Numbered from the stretch's first letter, positions 1 through 8,903 are shown. The stretch: DNA of 64,000 nucleotides from Edaphobacter modestus (GCF_004217555.1 NZ_SHKW01000002.1:248001-312000); one strand, 5' to 3'. The notes: generated from the letters alone by a model not told the origin. Program-made: numbers and translations.

Positions 1-697
1 TTCCTCCGCGACGGGTGCTTCATCTCAAACCGGCAATTTGCTTCCATCTGCGGATGACGTGATCGCCAAGATGTTGCGGGGTGATGTCGAGCGCAGATCT
101 GAACTGATGGGGTACACGGCTCTGCGCCGATATGTCGCTGTCAACAAGGATCGCCGAGCCGAGATGGAGGTACGCGTGGAGTGCTCTCCTGAGGGCACGA
201 GGCAGTTCACGGTTATCTCCGAAAAGGGATCGACTTCGATTCGCAAGCACGTTTTTTACAAAATGCTGAGCGAAGAGAGTGATGCGTCACGTCGCGAGAC
301 TCGCGACGGCAACCGTATCACACCAGCAAACTACAAATTCAACATGGTCGGGCAAGACACTCTCGACACCGGTCCCGCATACGTGCTGGCGATTATTCCA
401 AAAACAGAGAACAAGTACCTGATTGATGGAAAAATCTGGGTCAATGCGAAGGACTACTCTATCGTTCGCATCGAGGGCCAGCCTGCACGAAACCCGTCCT
501 TCTGGGTGCATAACGTGCATTTCGTTCACACATATCAGAGAGTTGGTCAGTTCTGGTTCGCTTCTTCAACCCACAGCACGAGCGAGGTCCGAATCTTTGG
601 GCGCTCGGAACTAACGATTGAAAACTCTGATTACGCGCTGAATCCGTCGAAGAAACGCACAGCGGAAGCAGATTCTGTAGCGAGCCTGGTCCGATGA
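1..697 (+). CDS. LolA/RseB-like outer-membrane lipoprotein-sorting domain protein, 5' end outside window
   Basis: The frame is open to the first base, so the gene starts upstream and its signal peptide is not visible. An internal TTG at 38 is not needed as a start. The visible 230 residues have the beta-strand-rich pattern of the LolA/MucB-RseB fold: an early YTALRRY segment, a central VLAIIP(K) strand, and IWVNAKDYSIVRIEGQPAR, which is the typical LolA-like turn 'vwvd.e.y.ivr.eg'. Such proteins bind acyl chains or lipoproteins in the periplasm. The stop codon overlaps the start of the next gene (ATGA at 694-697), so it is the head of, or within, the lipid-type operon that follows. A lipid-carrier role is inferred from this context; the fold call is from pattern only. 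Confidence 0.65.
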   Translation, partial: SSATGASSQTGNLLPSADDVIAKMLRGDVERRSELMGYTALRRYVAVNKDRRAEMEVRVECSPEGTRQFTVISEKGSTSIRKHVFYKMLSEESDASRRETRDGNRITPANYKFNMVGQDTLDTGPAYVLAIIPKTENKYLIDGKIWVNAKDYSIVRIEGQPARNPSFWVHNVHFVHTYQRVGQFWFASSTHSTSEVRIFGRSELTIENSDYALNPSKKRTAEADSVASLVR

Positions 698-1680
698 GAA
701 AAATTCACCTAATGATCGCGCTCGCTGCACTAGGCCCATTCGCGTGGGTGATCGCCCATGTTGGCCTTTCAACGATGGTGGCGCAATTGAAGGCCATGCG
801 TATTGCATTACCGATTGTGATGGCTCTGAGCGTGCTCCGCTTATTCCTACAGAGCACCACCTGGTCGGCATCCCTAAAGGGGGAGAATGTTGCTGTCAAT
901 ACAACAAAATTGATCGGAGTGCGACTGGCTTCGCAGTCGATGGGATATCTCACAGTTCTCGGTCCGGTTATTTCCGAGCCGATGAAGATCAAGCTTCTTG
1001 GGACCTCCAGCGTACCAACCATTACGGCAACTTGTCTGGATACCGGAGTTTACTGGTTCACCTCGGCTTTGGGTGCAATTTCAGGTATCGTTTGTCTTCC
1101 TTTAATCGCCGCTCATGGCGCAACCTACCATTGGACACCAGTTATTCTTGCGCTTGCTTTTGCTGTGTTCGCCATTACACGTCGCAAACCCATCCTTGCT
1201 GGCGTGGTGCGCGCGCTTGGCAGGCGCGCTCCTTCCTGGCTCGCGCGCGCAGAACAATGTGAAACATCTATCCGAACCTATCGCCTCGAACAGCCTGCAT
1301 TAGTTAGCAGGATGTTTTGGATCGGGGTGGCATGCCAGCTACTGGTCGCTTCCGAAGTCGTGGTTGTCTTGTGGTCGCTGCATCTGCCCATTCATCTTTC
1401 CGCGGTTATGACCATTGAAGCAGTGACGAGGGCATTGAAACTGGTGAGCGGTTGGGTTCCAGCACGGGTCGGATTTGACGAGGGCGGTGCGGTGTCGGCG
1501 TTTGCGGTCGTCGGGTTTTCACCCATGCTTGGCCTGGATCTGGCATTGACTCGCCGTGTGCGCGACCTCCTGTGGGCCTTGATGGGGATTCTTTGGCTTG
1601 TCTGGAACACCCGCAGGTTAAGTCATCGGCACGCAATCACACGTAGGCATCCCAGCAATGTTTCCGGACGAGGTATCTAA
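694..1680 (+). CDS. Flippase-like / lysylphosphatidylglycerol synthase transmembrane family protein (UPF0104 type)
   Basis: This is a 328-residue polytopic inner-membrane protein with about seven to eight hydrophobic segments spread over its length, starting with residues 5-25. Family hallmarks are visible: the early RLFLQSTTW segment, a Q-S-MGYLTVLGP region near residue 90 followed by SEPMK, and a late GWVPARVGFDEGG motif near residues 250-265 with a following ALTRRVRDLLWALMG helix. Members of this superfamily are lysyl-PG synthase/flippase membrane domains or export lipid-linked products. The ATG overlaps the upstream stop, and the next gene starts one base after this stop, so translation is coupled. 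In this operon it most plausibly flips the product of the neighbouring phosphatidyltransferase; that is inference. Confidence 0.7.
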   Translation: MRKIHLMIALAALGPFAWVIAHVGLSTMVAQLKAMRIALPIVMALSVLRLFLQSTTWSASLKGENVAVNTTKLIGVRLASQSMGYLTVLGPVISEPMKIKLLGTSSVPTITATCLDTGVYWFTSALGAISGIVCLPLIAAHGATYHWTPVILALAFAVFAITRRKPILAGVVRALGRRAPSWLARAEQCETSIRTYRLEQPALVSRMFWIGVACQLLVASEVVVVLWSLHLPIHLSAVMTIEAVTRALKLVSGWVPARVGFDEGGAVSAFAVVGFSPMLGLDLALTRRVRDLLWALMGILWLVWNTRRLSHRHAITRRHPSNVSGRGI

Positions 1681-2934
1681 ATGCAAGCAGTCATCGCTAT
1701 CCCGCCATTCGCTGCTCTGATCGGCAAACAGAAAACGACAGAACTACTGATGCATCCAGTCGCCGGAGTTCCTCTGCTGAAGAGAATTGTTCTTACCGCA
1801 AGCCGCGCTGCAGCAAGTGAGATTCTCCTGGTTTGTCCCGCGGCCCTGAGTGACGCATTTCCGCGTGACTTCCTGCAAGAGGTCTTCCGATATCGAAGTG
1901 GAATCAGAGTCATCCAATTTGACAAATTTAATCCGCTAGATACCTCAAGCTGGGCGAAGCTGGAGGTGCACCTCAACGACCAGTTCCTTTGGATCCCCTG
2001 GAACTGGGTCACAACCAAGCAATTCCTAAAAAGCCTGCCGCTCGTGACTATGACCTCGGTGGACTGGGCGAAGCCTGCTCATATCTCCTTACATGAGGTC
2101 AGCAACGATTCCACACGCCTTCTCCCCTCTCCTGATACTGAGGGTGTCCGAGTTACCTCACCAGAGACCATCGCGAGAGCTGAACGCTTTCTAGTCGCAC
2201 ACTCTGGCAAAGTTCTGGATGGCATTCACACGACTTTTAATCGCCGACTTTGCCGCCCATTTGTACGGCTGCTTTCTCACACTTCGATCACTCCTAATGC
2301 CGTTACATTCGGCGGTGTCCTTATCTCTGTTCTATCAGCCATCGCTTTTGCACACGGAGGCTACTTGTATACAGTGCTGGCTGCTTTGCTGTTCTACATT
2401 GCAGGCCTCTTCGACGAGATGGATGGAATGCTGGCACGAATCAAGTTTGCGGAGTCGCCGCGGGGGACTTGGCTTGAGGGGTTTGCCGACGGGCTCAGCT
2501 ACCTTCTGCTATTTGGCGGAATCACAATAGGTCTCACTCACCGATACGGCAGGCCCGCCGCCCTAATGGGCATCTTGCTCTTAGTCGGGACCATTCTTGC
2601 CTTAGTAGCCACTTCGCTGCAACGCCGCCGCGCCACCACAGCAGACCGGCCAAATGAATATCTGGGCCGCATGTACCAGCTACTCGATATGGATTCAGGA
2701 AACTGGATCTCTCGTGTCGTACGCCAGCTTCAGGCCTTTGTGAGAAGAGGCATATTGGTCCACTACGTTTTCATCTTCACACTCATTGGAGCGCTCCCAC
2801 TGATCTTCTTCCTCGCAACGCTCGGTGCTCATATCACCTGGATTGTGACGCTCTATTTCAACCGTAGATTCTTTGCCCAATCGTTCTATGCCCGAGCAAC
2901 ACCGACTGTAAACACAATCAAGGAGACGTTATGA
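1681..2934 (+). CDS. CDP-alcohol phosphatidyltransferase with degenerate nucleotidyltransferase-like N-terminal domain
   Basis: The 417-residue protein has two parts. Residues 1-150 follow the sugar-nucleotidyltransferase pattern (VAGVPLLKRIVLTASRAAA resembles the 'G.PLL.R.l..a..ag' helix) but lack the GxGTR nucleotide loop, so that domain is probably inactive. Residues 180-400 are a CDP-alcohol phosphatidyltransferase with several membrane spans. The signature DxxDGxxARx8GxxxDxxxD is present near residues 244-270 as DEMDGMLAR...G-TWL-E-GFA-D, with glutamate in place of the third aspartate. The layout resembles the IPCT-DIPPS fusion of inositol-phospholipid synthesis, and the stand-alone nucleotidyltransferase next door would supply the CDP-activated substrate. 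It overlaps the next gene by four bases. The headgroup it transfers cannot be read from sequence. Confidence 0.8.
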   Translation: MQAVIAIPPFAALIGKQKTTELLMHPVAGVPLLKRIVLTASRAAASEILLVCPAALSDAFPRDFLQEVFRYRSGIRVIQFDKFNPLDTSSWAKLEVHLNDQFLWIPWNWVTTKQFLKSLPLVTMTSVDWAKPAHISLHEVSNDSTRLLPSPDTEGVRVTSPETIARAERFLVAHSGKVLDGIHTTFNRRLCRPFVRLLSHTSITPNAVTFGGVLISVLSAIAFAHGGYLYTVLAALLFYIAGLFDEMDGMLARIKFAESPRGTWLEGFADGLSYLLLFGGITIGLTHRYGRPAALMGILLLVGTILALVATSLQRRRATTADRPNEYLGRMYQLLDMDSGNWISRVVRQLQAFVRRGILVHYVFIFTLIGALPLIFFLATLGAHITWIVTLYFNRRFFAQSFYARATPTVNTIKETL

Positions 2935-3671
2935 AGGCAGTAATATTGGCTGCAGGTCAAGGTACTAGGATTCGCTCGGTGCACGGGGAACATCCGAAAT
3001 GCCTGATTGAAGTTGACGAAGCTACGATCCTGGACCACCAATTAGAAGCACTCTCGATGGCCGGAATCAATGAGATCGCCATTGTGGTTGGCTACGAGAA
3101 GGAACAGATTGTCGCTCACCTGAGAAGCAAAGAGCTGAGTTTCAACCAAAGGATTTATTTCATTGAGAATCCGGCGTTCGCAATCACTAACAATATCTAT
3201 TCGCTTTGGCTCGCAAGCGATTGGCTACGTGGCGACAGTTTTATCGTCCTCAATGCTGACGTCATCTTCGATCCCGAAATTCTCTGCTCCGCCGTGCAAT
3301 CCTATGCGCCGATCTCGATGATCGTGGACCCATTGTGGCGGGATGAGACGATGAAGGTAATTATCGAAGGCGACCGCGTGATTCGAATGAGCAAGAAAAT
3401 TACACAGGAGGAGTTCAGCGGCACGTATATAGGAATTACAGTGTTTTCAAAGTTGCTGCAAAACAGATTTCTCAGCAAACTGGGCGGTTTCATCGCGGCT
3501 GGTCGCGAGAATGAATTCTTCAATATCGCTGTGCAGGAACTCGCAGACGAAGGCGTTCACGTTGGTTCTACGAGCACAGACGGATTGGCCTGGGCCGAAA
3601 TCGATGATCCGCTAGACCTGACCTTCGCACAGCAGAGTGTATTTCCAAACCTCGCCGCAAGGATCGTCTGA
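2931..3671 (+). CDS. Sugar/polyol-phosphate nucleotidyltransferase
   Basis: This 246-residue GT-A-fold enzyme opens with MKAVILAAGQGTRI, the nucleotide-binding loop of NTP transferases, followed by HPKCLIEV (lysine that contacts the substrate) and a central FIVLNADVIFD metal-binding strand. Its length matches single-domain members such as inositol-1-phosphate or choline-phosphate cytidylyltransferases. It starts inside the end of the phosphatidyltransferase gene (ATGA overlap) and is followed three bases later by the phosphohydrolase gene. It probably makes the CDP-alcohol used by the upstream transferase. Which alcohol is activated is not decided by the sequence. Confidence 0.85.
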   Translation: MKAVILAAGQGTRIRSVHGEHPKCLIEVDEATILDHQLEALSMAGINEIAIVVGYEKEQIVAHLRSKELSFNQRIYFIENPAFAITNNIYSLWLASDWLRGDSFIVLNADVIFDPEILCSAVQSYAPISMIVDPLWRDETMKVIIEGDRVIRMSKKITQEEFSGTYIGITVFSKLLQNRFLSKLGGFIAAGRENEFFNIAVQELADEGVHVGSTSTDGLAWAEIDDPLDLTFAQQSVFPNLAARIV

Positions 3672-3673
3672 TT

Positions 3674-4519
3674 GTGCCCGCAAAAGAGATCATTGCCGAG
3701 AATTTCGCGCCGAGCCAGTGGCTCTCCTGGCCGCGCAGTTCCATACGAGTGGTGGATTGGAATATTGACCGTGGCTTGGAGCTTCGGTCGATCATAGATT
3801 TCCTGGGCGATGCGAATGCGGATATTCTCATTCTTCAGGAAGTCGACCTCAATGCTCGACGAACTCACCGTCTGAACGTTGCTCAGGAGATCGCCCGAAA
3901 GTTGCGCCTGAATTATGTCTTCGGTCGTGAGTTTGTGGAACTGACGCAAGGTTCCAACGCCAGCCCTGCCTACCATGGACAAGCCACACTATCCCGATGG
4001 GAAATCTCAAACTCGCGACTAATCCGTTTCCGGGAGCAGTCCAACTTCTGGAAACCACGTTGGTACGTACCAAAGCTGGAACCGTTCCAGGAGAGGCTCG
4101 GGGGAAGAATTGCGCTAGTTTCCGAAATCAACATGTCGGGTGCTTCAATTGTGTCTTACAACCTGCACCTGGAGAGCCGCGCAAATGATCAATTACGCCT
4201 TGCCCAGTTGGATGAGGTGCTGAAAGATGCGAGGGCATACAAACCTGCACACCTGATGGTCATCGCGGGCGACCTGAACCTAAATGCATCAGATACCGCG
4301 CCCGCCGAAGCGATATCCCGGGCGGGCTTCACCCATGCTGTACCAATCAGTCGCCTAGCAACCACTCCTGCACGCCATCTCCTCGAACCCGGCCGCCATA
4401 TCGACTGGGCATTCGTACGCGGTCCTGTGCAGATCGATAGGGGACGCGTCCATAACTCAATCAAAGCTTCTGATCATTATCCAATTTCATTCGAAATCGG
4501 TCTTTCCAGTGGACACTGA
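3674..4519 (+). CDS. Endonuclease/exonuclease/phosphatase (EEP) family hydrolase
   Basis: The protein has 281 residues and a GTG start two bases after the previous stop. The EEP catalytic series is complete: an early RVVDWNIDRG strand, ILILQEVD with the metal-binding glutamate, a central NLHLESRAND, AGDLNLNASD, and a terminal KASDHYPISFEI with the catalytic Asp-His. No signal peptide is visible, so it should act in the cytoplasm. The family spans DNA nucleases, sphingomyelinases and inositol-polyphosphate phosphatases. As the last gene of a lipid-headgroup operon, a phosphodiesterase or phosphatase acting on a lipid or polyol-phosphate intermediate fits better than a nuclease, but this is inference from position. 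Confidence 0.8.
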   Translation: MPAKEIIAENFAPSQWLSWPRSSIRVVDWNIDRGLELRSIIDFLGDANADILILQEVDLNARRTHRLNVAQEIARKLRLNYVFGREFVELTQGSNASPAYHGQATLSRWEISNSRLIRFREQSNFWKPRWYVPKLEPFQERLGGRIALVSEINMSGASIVSYNLHLESRANDQLRLAQLDEVLKDARAYKPAHLMVIAGDLNLNASDTAPAEAISRAGFTHAVPISRLATTPARHLLEPGRHIDWAFVRGPVQIDRGRVHNSIKASDHYPISFEIGLSSGH

Positions 4520-4623
4520 AATGTACCTGCTCCCTTCGCTGAGAAAAGCAAAGGGCAACTACGAAAATATCCACACAGACTTCGCAGCGTTGACACGGTC
4601 ACTCCATATCAGGGCAATACACT

Positions 4624-4666
4624 CAATGAGTGCTAAGGTGAGGCCAAAGCGCTCATTGAGCTATTC
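4624..4666. repeat. Inverted repeat downstream of the lipid operon
   Basis: CTCAATGAG and CTCATTGAG form a nine-base stem that extends through a wobble pair to GC/GC, with a loop of about 14 bases. No run of T follows, so it is not a clear intrinsic terminator. It lies about 100 bases after the last gene of the operon and just before the truncated IS1111 gene, so it may be a terminator without U-tract or an element-end relic. Confidence 0.4.
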
Positions 4667-4704
4667 AACTCGATCAGTGTTCTCGGCAAGTGGCCGGAAA
4701 ACCG

Positions 4705-5025
4705 TCAAGTGTCCAAGTTGTCGTTCTTGTTCGACTTCACGAACGGCTTCACGAACTGGGCCGGGAGGAGCTTCACGTCATGACCCTGTTCACGCAAAGC
4801 ACGGCCAAGAAAATGCGCTCCGGAACAGGCCTCCAAGCCGATCAGCGAGCTCTGCAGGTTCGCCGTGAACGTGATCAGCTGCTTCTGGGGGAACTTCCTC
4901 TTTAGCAGCACCTTCCCGTTGTCTCCAAGGGCCACCAGGTGAAAGGTCGTCTTGCCAAGATCAATGCCTACCGAATGAATCTGCATATCGAGAATCTCCT
5001 TGAACTTGCCTACAAGATCCTCCAC
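4705..5025 (-). pseudogene. IS1111-type (IS110 family) transposase, N-terminal fragment
   Basis: About 106 residues remain of a transposase normally around 340-400 residues. The N-terminal DEDD-nuclease segment is clear: HSVGIDLGKTTFHLVALG (first catalytic Asp), then LIGLEACSGAHFLGRALREQG (second acidic position), and AQFVKPFVKSNKND. The frame ends right after SNKNDN, where intact members read NKNDxxDAEAI, so the remaining two thirds are missing. The group II intron ends just upstream of its start region. It is not mobile by itself. Confidence 0.85.
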
Positions 5026-5157
5026 ACTACGGTGAAGTTCAAGCGGTAGAGTCGAGATGTGACGCGGTGGTTTAGGTTCGGCCTATCTGTATCCGGCCCT
5101 TTCGTCTGCCGGTGCCTCATTATCCAGACCGTGCTCCGTTTTCACATCCCGCTCATC

Positions 5158-5190
5158 GAACCGGACAGGCGGATCTCCCGCATCCGGCTC
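5158..5190 (-). ncRNA. Group II intron domain V
   Basis: On the minus strand the segment starts GAGCCGGATGCGGG and ends CCTGTCCGGTTC. The outer GAGCCGGA/TCCGGTTC arms pair and enclose an inner stem-loop, as in the 34-nt catalytic domain V. It lies a few bases downstream of the reverse-transcriptase stop codon, which is where domain V belongs. It supports the view that the ribozyme is complete rather than a stray RT gene. Confidence 0.75.
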
Positions 5191-5201
5191 TCGGAGAAGA
5201 C

Positions 5202-6533
5202 TCACGCTTTCGCCCACGGAAAGTTGCGTGTCCGTCTGTCCAGACGAACAAGACCCAAGGCTCCATAGAGATGTGTGTCCGGGAACATCCCGTTTGCACG
5301 TCCTGAGAGCTTATGTTTCGTTCGCAACCACAGACGCAGCCTCATCGCCGCGTAACCGTCTACAGCGCGATAGGCCGTACTGACGGGTCCAAGACAAAAG
5401 TAGTTCGCCCATCCGCACATTGTGCGGTTGAGCTTCGTCACTATTGTTAATGGATCCAACGAGGTTGTACTCCGTCCGGTCATTTCGCGTATTTCCCCAC
5501 GGATGCTTCGCACCCGTTTTCGCGCTGGAACGGTGCCAAGATAGGCTCGTCCAGTTTTGGGGCTGTAGCATTGACCGAACGTGTATCCAAGAAAATCAAA
5601 CTTCTCTTCCGGCACAGAGCAGACCCGCGTCTTCGAGTCGTTCACCGTCAACTTCAGCTTCGACATCATCTTCTGCATCGTGTCTAGAGCTTGTTTCGCT
5701 CCAGTCCGACAGCAGATGACAAGATCATCGGCGTAGTTCACGATGTACGCTTCCCAACGTGCCTCGTACCCGAGTTCCTTCCACCCGAGTACAAATCGGC
5801 GCATATACAGATTGCTGAGCAGTGGGCTGATCGGAGCTCCTTGTGGAGTACCCCGACCTTCGTCCCGATTGCGCACGCTCCGACGTTGATTTCCATGCTC
5901 ATCGGTTTCCTCAACCGGAGCTTCCAGCCACATCTTGATCAGATGCAGCATCGCTCCGTCGACGACCCTTCGAGCCACCGATCTCATAAGCTCGGCGTGT
6001 GGAACACTATCGAAGTAGCTGCTGAGATCCGCATCTACAATCTTCCTATGGCCAGTGTTGATCAGCTTATGGACATGTCGCACTGCGTCCAACGCGCTGC
6101 GGTCTGCCCGATAGGCATACTGCTCAGGCTGCAAGTCGGCTTCGAATATAGGTTCGAGCACCGACATTGCCGCCGTCTGCACAACCCGATCTCGGATTGT
6201 GGGTATACCTAACGGCCTCTGCTTCCCATCCGGCTTGGGTATGTATACCCGCCGCACAGGTTGCGGTTGATAGGTTCGACTTTTCAGTTCCTGCGCCAGT
6301 TCGTCCAACCACCGCTCCACACCGTACTGCTCGATGTCCTCGAATGTCTGATTGTCCATTCCCGCTGCTCCGCGATTGGCTTTGCAACGTTGGTAGGCAT
6401 ACACCAGAACATCCGTGCGGTACACCTTGTCGTACAGCGCGTAGAAACGAAAGTCGGGCGATTCCTTCGCTTTTGCGTGTAACGCCATCTGCAACTTCTG
6501 AACGCTTGTTAGGGTTGTTAGGCTCATCACCAA
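5202..6533 (-). CDS. ltrA: Group II intron reverse transcriptase/maturase
   Basis: The 443-residue protein has the intron-RT order of motifs. RT0/1 region: PVRRVYIPKPDGKQRPLGIP. RT3: VDADLSSYFDSVPH. RT4: GTPQGAPISPLLSNLYM. RT5: YADDLVICC, the catalytic YADD box. Then FLGYTFG (RT6/7), followed by a maturase X domain with GWANYF near residue 375. No HNH endonuclease domain is present at the C-terminus, so mobility would rely on single-strand targets such as replication forks. Motifs look intact with no frameshift, so splicing and retrohoming could still work. It lies wholly inside the predicted intron RNA. Confidence 0.92.
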   Translation of the reverse strand: MVMSLTTLTSVQKLQMALHAKAKESPDFRFYALYDKVYRTDVLVYAYQRCKANRGAAGMDNQTFEDIEQYGVERWLDELAQELKSRTYQPQPVRRVYIPKPDGKQRPLGIPTIRDRVVQTAAMSVLEPIFEADLQPEQYAYRADRSALDAVRHVHKLINTGHRKIVDADLSSYFDSVPHAELMRSVARRVVDGAMLHLIKMWLEAPVEETDEHGNQRRSVRNRDEGRGTPQGAPISPLLSNLYMRRFVLGWKELGYEARWEAYIVNYADDLVICCRTGAKQALDTMQKMMSKLKLTVNDSKTRVCSVPEEKFDFLGYTFGQCYSPKTGRAYLGTVPARKRVRSIRGEIREMTGRSTTSLDPLTIVTKLNRTMCGWANYFCLGPVSTAYRAVDGYAAMRLRLWLRTKHKLSGRANGMFPDTHLYGALGLVRLDRRTRNFPWAKA

Positions 6534-7028
6534 TCCCGTTGTCCTTTGTCGCTTATTACGTTCGCCTTCAACTGAGGCCCCTTCCCTCCACCGGCATTAC
6601 CCGGCTTCATCGGTACTACAAGCCTCTCCGCCACCCCAAACGGCCCGGCCTGTCTCTCGCGAGCTGCCAGTTGATCCAACCGCAATCACCGCTGGGGCTT
6701 CCCGTGTTGCCTTCAGTCCCCTTTGCTTACATGCCGTCGCCACTACCCCGGCAGGTTGATGGAAGCTGTTCGCTCATACTCTTCCCCCTCATCGGCCTTC
6801 CCCAAGTCCGCGGCGGGTCGGCTCCTGCATCATGAATTTCGAGGCTTGCTCAGCGTTCACTCACGTTACGGCCTGCACGCTTGCAGAGTCGCCTTTACGA
6901 CCCTCTTCCACCGGAGGCTTCAGCAGTTTTGTTACCTCCACCGCTGCTCCGATTGCTACCGGGCGGAACGAACCAGTTCCCGGGTGGGACTTGCACCCAC
7001 TGTGGACTAAACGCCTTTCACGGCGCAC

Positions 7029-7523
7029 GCGGACCATCTCAGTAACCCCGTTTTCAGCGAACAACGACAGCGTTGGGAGTGTTGGTGGCATGATTACTTC
7101 TGACTTGCCGACCCAAACGAAACAGCATCGCGTCGACCCTTCAACCAGAAACGCTTGCGGGAATATGAGCGGGAGGGAGGCTCGCCACAACCGAAAGTCC
7201 AGCGCCTGCCACGCCAGCAACAATTCATCCCGAAACGCGTATCCTTACCAGTATCACTAATGAAAATCAGGCACCCGCATGGGCACCACAGAAGAGGATC
7301 GGCTCCACACCACCGAAGCCTCACCGTGGATGCGTGCCGCCTCGCTTCCTGCGCAGCGGCCATCTGCAGACCATCGTTGGCAAGGTCCTGGCCCTGACGG
7401 GATCCCATCGTTGAATCATTAACAAGCGCCGACCGACAATTTGAAACCAATTTGATCCGGTGCAAAACCGATGGGAAGTAGTTCTGCTCCGTCCCCAGGG
7501 TCTATGATGTCTTGACTAAGGAC
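7029..7523. other. Intergenic region between the intron 5' exon and the solute-binding protein gene
   Basis: No convincing gene was found on either strand. The first bases on the minus strand are the 5' exon of the intron (it ends ...GAGATGGTCCGC before GTGCG). Short open frames here have low-complexity, arginine-rich translations and no ribosome site. Confidence 0.5.
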
Positions 7524-8873
7524 ATGCATACCACTCGTCGAAACATGATTGCCGGGCTGGGTTCGAGTCTTCTTGACTGCTGTTTGGGCTGCCATCGTGC
7601 AAAGCCGGAACCCGTGACCATTATGTTTATTGATCCGGAGTCGTTGGATGACCGGCTGCAACGACAACACTTATCCGAAAAAGCTCTGCGGCAGTTCGAG
7701 AGTGAAACGGGGATCAGGGTGAAACACCTGCCCGCACCCGAAACCTCTCAGGGACAATTGAGGCTCATCCGGGAGCTCCTTGGGGAAAGGGACACACCAG
7801 ATGTGTTCGGCGTAGACGTCGTTTGGACTGGACTTCTGGATGACGAACTCCTTGATTTGAAGCCCTTTTTCAGTTCGGAGCTCTCTGCCGCCGAGCCTGA
7901 TCTAGTTTCAAGCTATACGGTAAAGAGCAGAGTTATTGCTGTTCCTTATCACCCTCATGTCGGTGTGCTTTATTACCGCACTGACTTGTTGACAAAGTAC
8001 GGGTATCAAATCCCACCTCAAACCTGGTCCGAACTGGAGAAGATGGCTTTCCGCATTCAGGAAGGCGAGCGCGCCACTGGCGATGAGACTTTTTGGGGAT
8101 TTGTGTGGCCAGGGGCAGCAGATGAATGCCTGACTTGTCTGGCTTTGGAGTGGCAAGCGTCGGAAGGCGGCGGAAGGATTATCGAAGCTAACCGAACCGT
8201 GAGCGTTAACAATGTGAATGCGATACGCGCCTGGGAACGTGCGGCGCGCTGGATCGGTTGGATATCGCCTCCAAACGTAACTGCATACGAAGAACTGGAC
8301 TCCGTCAATCATTTCGAAAACTCCGGCAAGGCAGCATTCTCGCTCGGCTGGATTTCTGACTACTTCCTCACCAACCTTGCGAAACCAATGATTTACGGGA
8401 AAATGGGTCTGACCAGCGTTCCGTCAGGGAAGATGGGCGTAGGAACGTTAGGCGGGTTTGGCCTTGGAATATCAGGAAGGTCGAAGCACCAACGAGAAGC
8501 TATCGCGCTAGTGAAATTCCTCTTGCACAAGGAGGCGGAGCTAGAGGCTGCCAGCAGAAGTGCTGAGTTGCCCACGGGAACTGTGTTCTACCGCCTGCCA
8601 ACCATTCTCAAGGCATACTCGCGATCGATACCGGCCGGCCAGGCTCCAGGTGATGGCATCGTGAGCCGTCCTTCTACGGTGGCAGGTAGGAATTATGAGG
8701 ACGTCTCACGTGCGTATGCCGCGGCAGTGCATTCCGTACTGACGGGAAGGAATAGCGCTCCCGAAGCTGCGGCTGAGTTGGAGACGGAACTCGAGCATAT
8801 CACCGGTTTCCCCAAAGGCCCCCCTGAAGCAACCGAAACCAGGATACCCCGCGTAAATAGCACCAGATCATAG
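7524..8873 (+). CDS. Extracellular solute-binding protein (family 1, sugar-ABC type)
   Basis: I chose ATG at 7524 over an in-frame TTG at 7512. The N-terminus reads MHTTRRNMIAGLGSSLLDCCLGC, a short basic twin-arginine-like segment, a hydrophobic core and a cysteine that could be a lipoprotein site. The mature part follows the family 1 pattern: FESETGIRVKHLPAP, DTPDVFGVDVVWTGLLDDELLDL, then VPYHPHVGVLYYRTDLLTKYGY and a late FLLHKEAELEAASRSAELPT. Members bind sugars or oligosaccharides in the periplasm. No permease or ATPase genes follow; the next gene is a sensor kinase, so it may serve as a periplasmic sensor module instead of a transporter part. That role is inference. Confidence 0.85.
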   Translation: MHTTRRNMIAGLGSSLLDCCLGCHRAKPEPVTIMFIDPESLDDRLQRQHLSEKALRQFESETGIRVKHLPAPETSQGQLRLIRELLGERDTPDVFGVDVVWTGLLDDELLDLKPFFSSELSAAEPDLVSSYTVKSRVIAVPYHPHVGVLYYRTDLLTKYGYQIPPQTWSELEKMAFRIQEGERATGDETFWGFVWPGAADECLTCLALEWQASEGGGRIIEANRTVSVNNVNAIRAWERAARWIGWISPPNVTAYEELDSVNHFENSGKAAFSLGWISDYFLTNLAKPMIYGKMGLTSVPSGKMGVGTLGGFGLGISGRSKHQREAIALVKFLLHKEAELEAASRSAELPTGTVFYRLPTILKAYSRSIPAGQAPGDGIVSRPSTVAGRNYEDVSRAYAAAVHSVLTGRNSAPEAAAELETELEHITGFPKGPPEATETRIPRVNSTRS

Positions 8874-8903
8874 CTGTGGGGTGCGGGCTCTCTTATCGTT
8901 GAG

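Larger units (their letters stand above)
5060..7028 (-). mobile_element. Group II intron with intron-encoded reverse transcriptase
   Basis: Read on the minus strand, the element begins at 7028 with GTGCG, matching the GUGYG 5' end of group II introns. The early part reads GGTGCAAGTCCCACC, a typical domain I stem. The reverse-transcriptase frame follows (6533 to 5202), and after it a domain V hairpin lies at 5158-5190. The 3' boundary could not be fixed because I could not fold domain VI with certainty; 5060 is an estimate. The intron sits immediately upstream of the IS1111 remnant in the same orientation. Both splice-site ends should be tested by covariance search. Confidence 0.8.

Noticed and set aside
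6167..6835. Long plus-strand frame over the group II intron
   Set aside because: It is antisense to the reverse transcriptase and the intron RNA; composition is Pro/Arg/Ser-rich.
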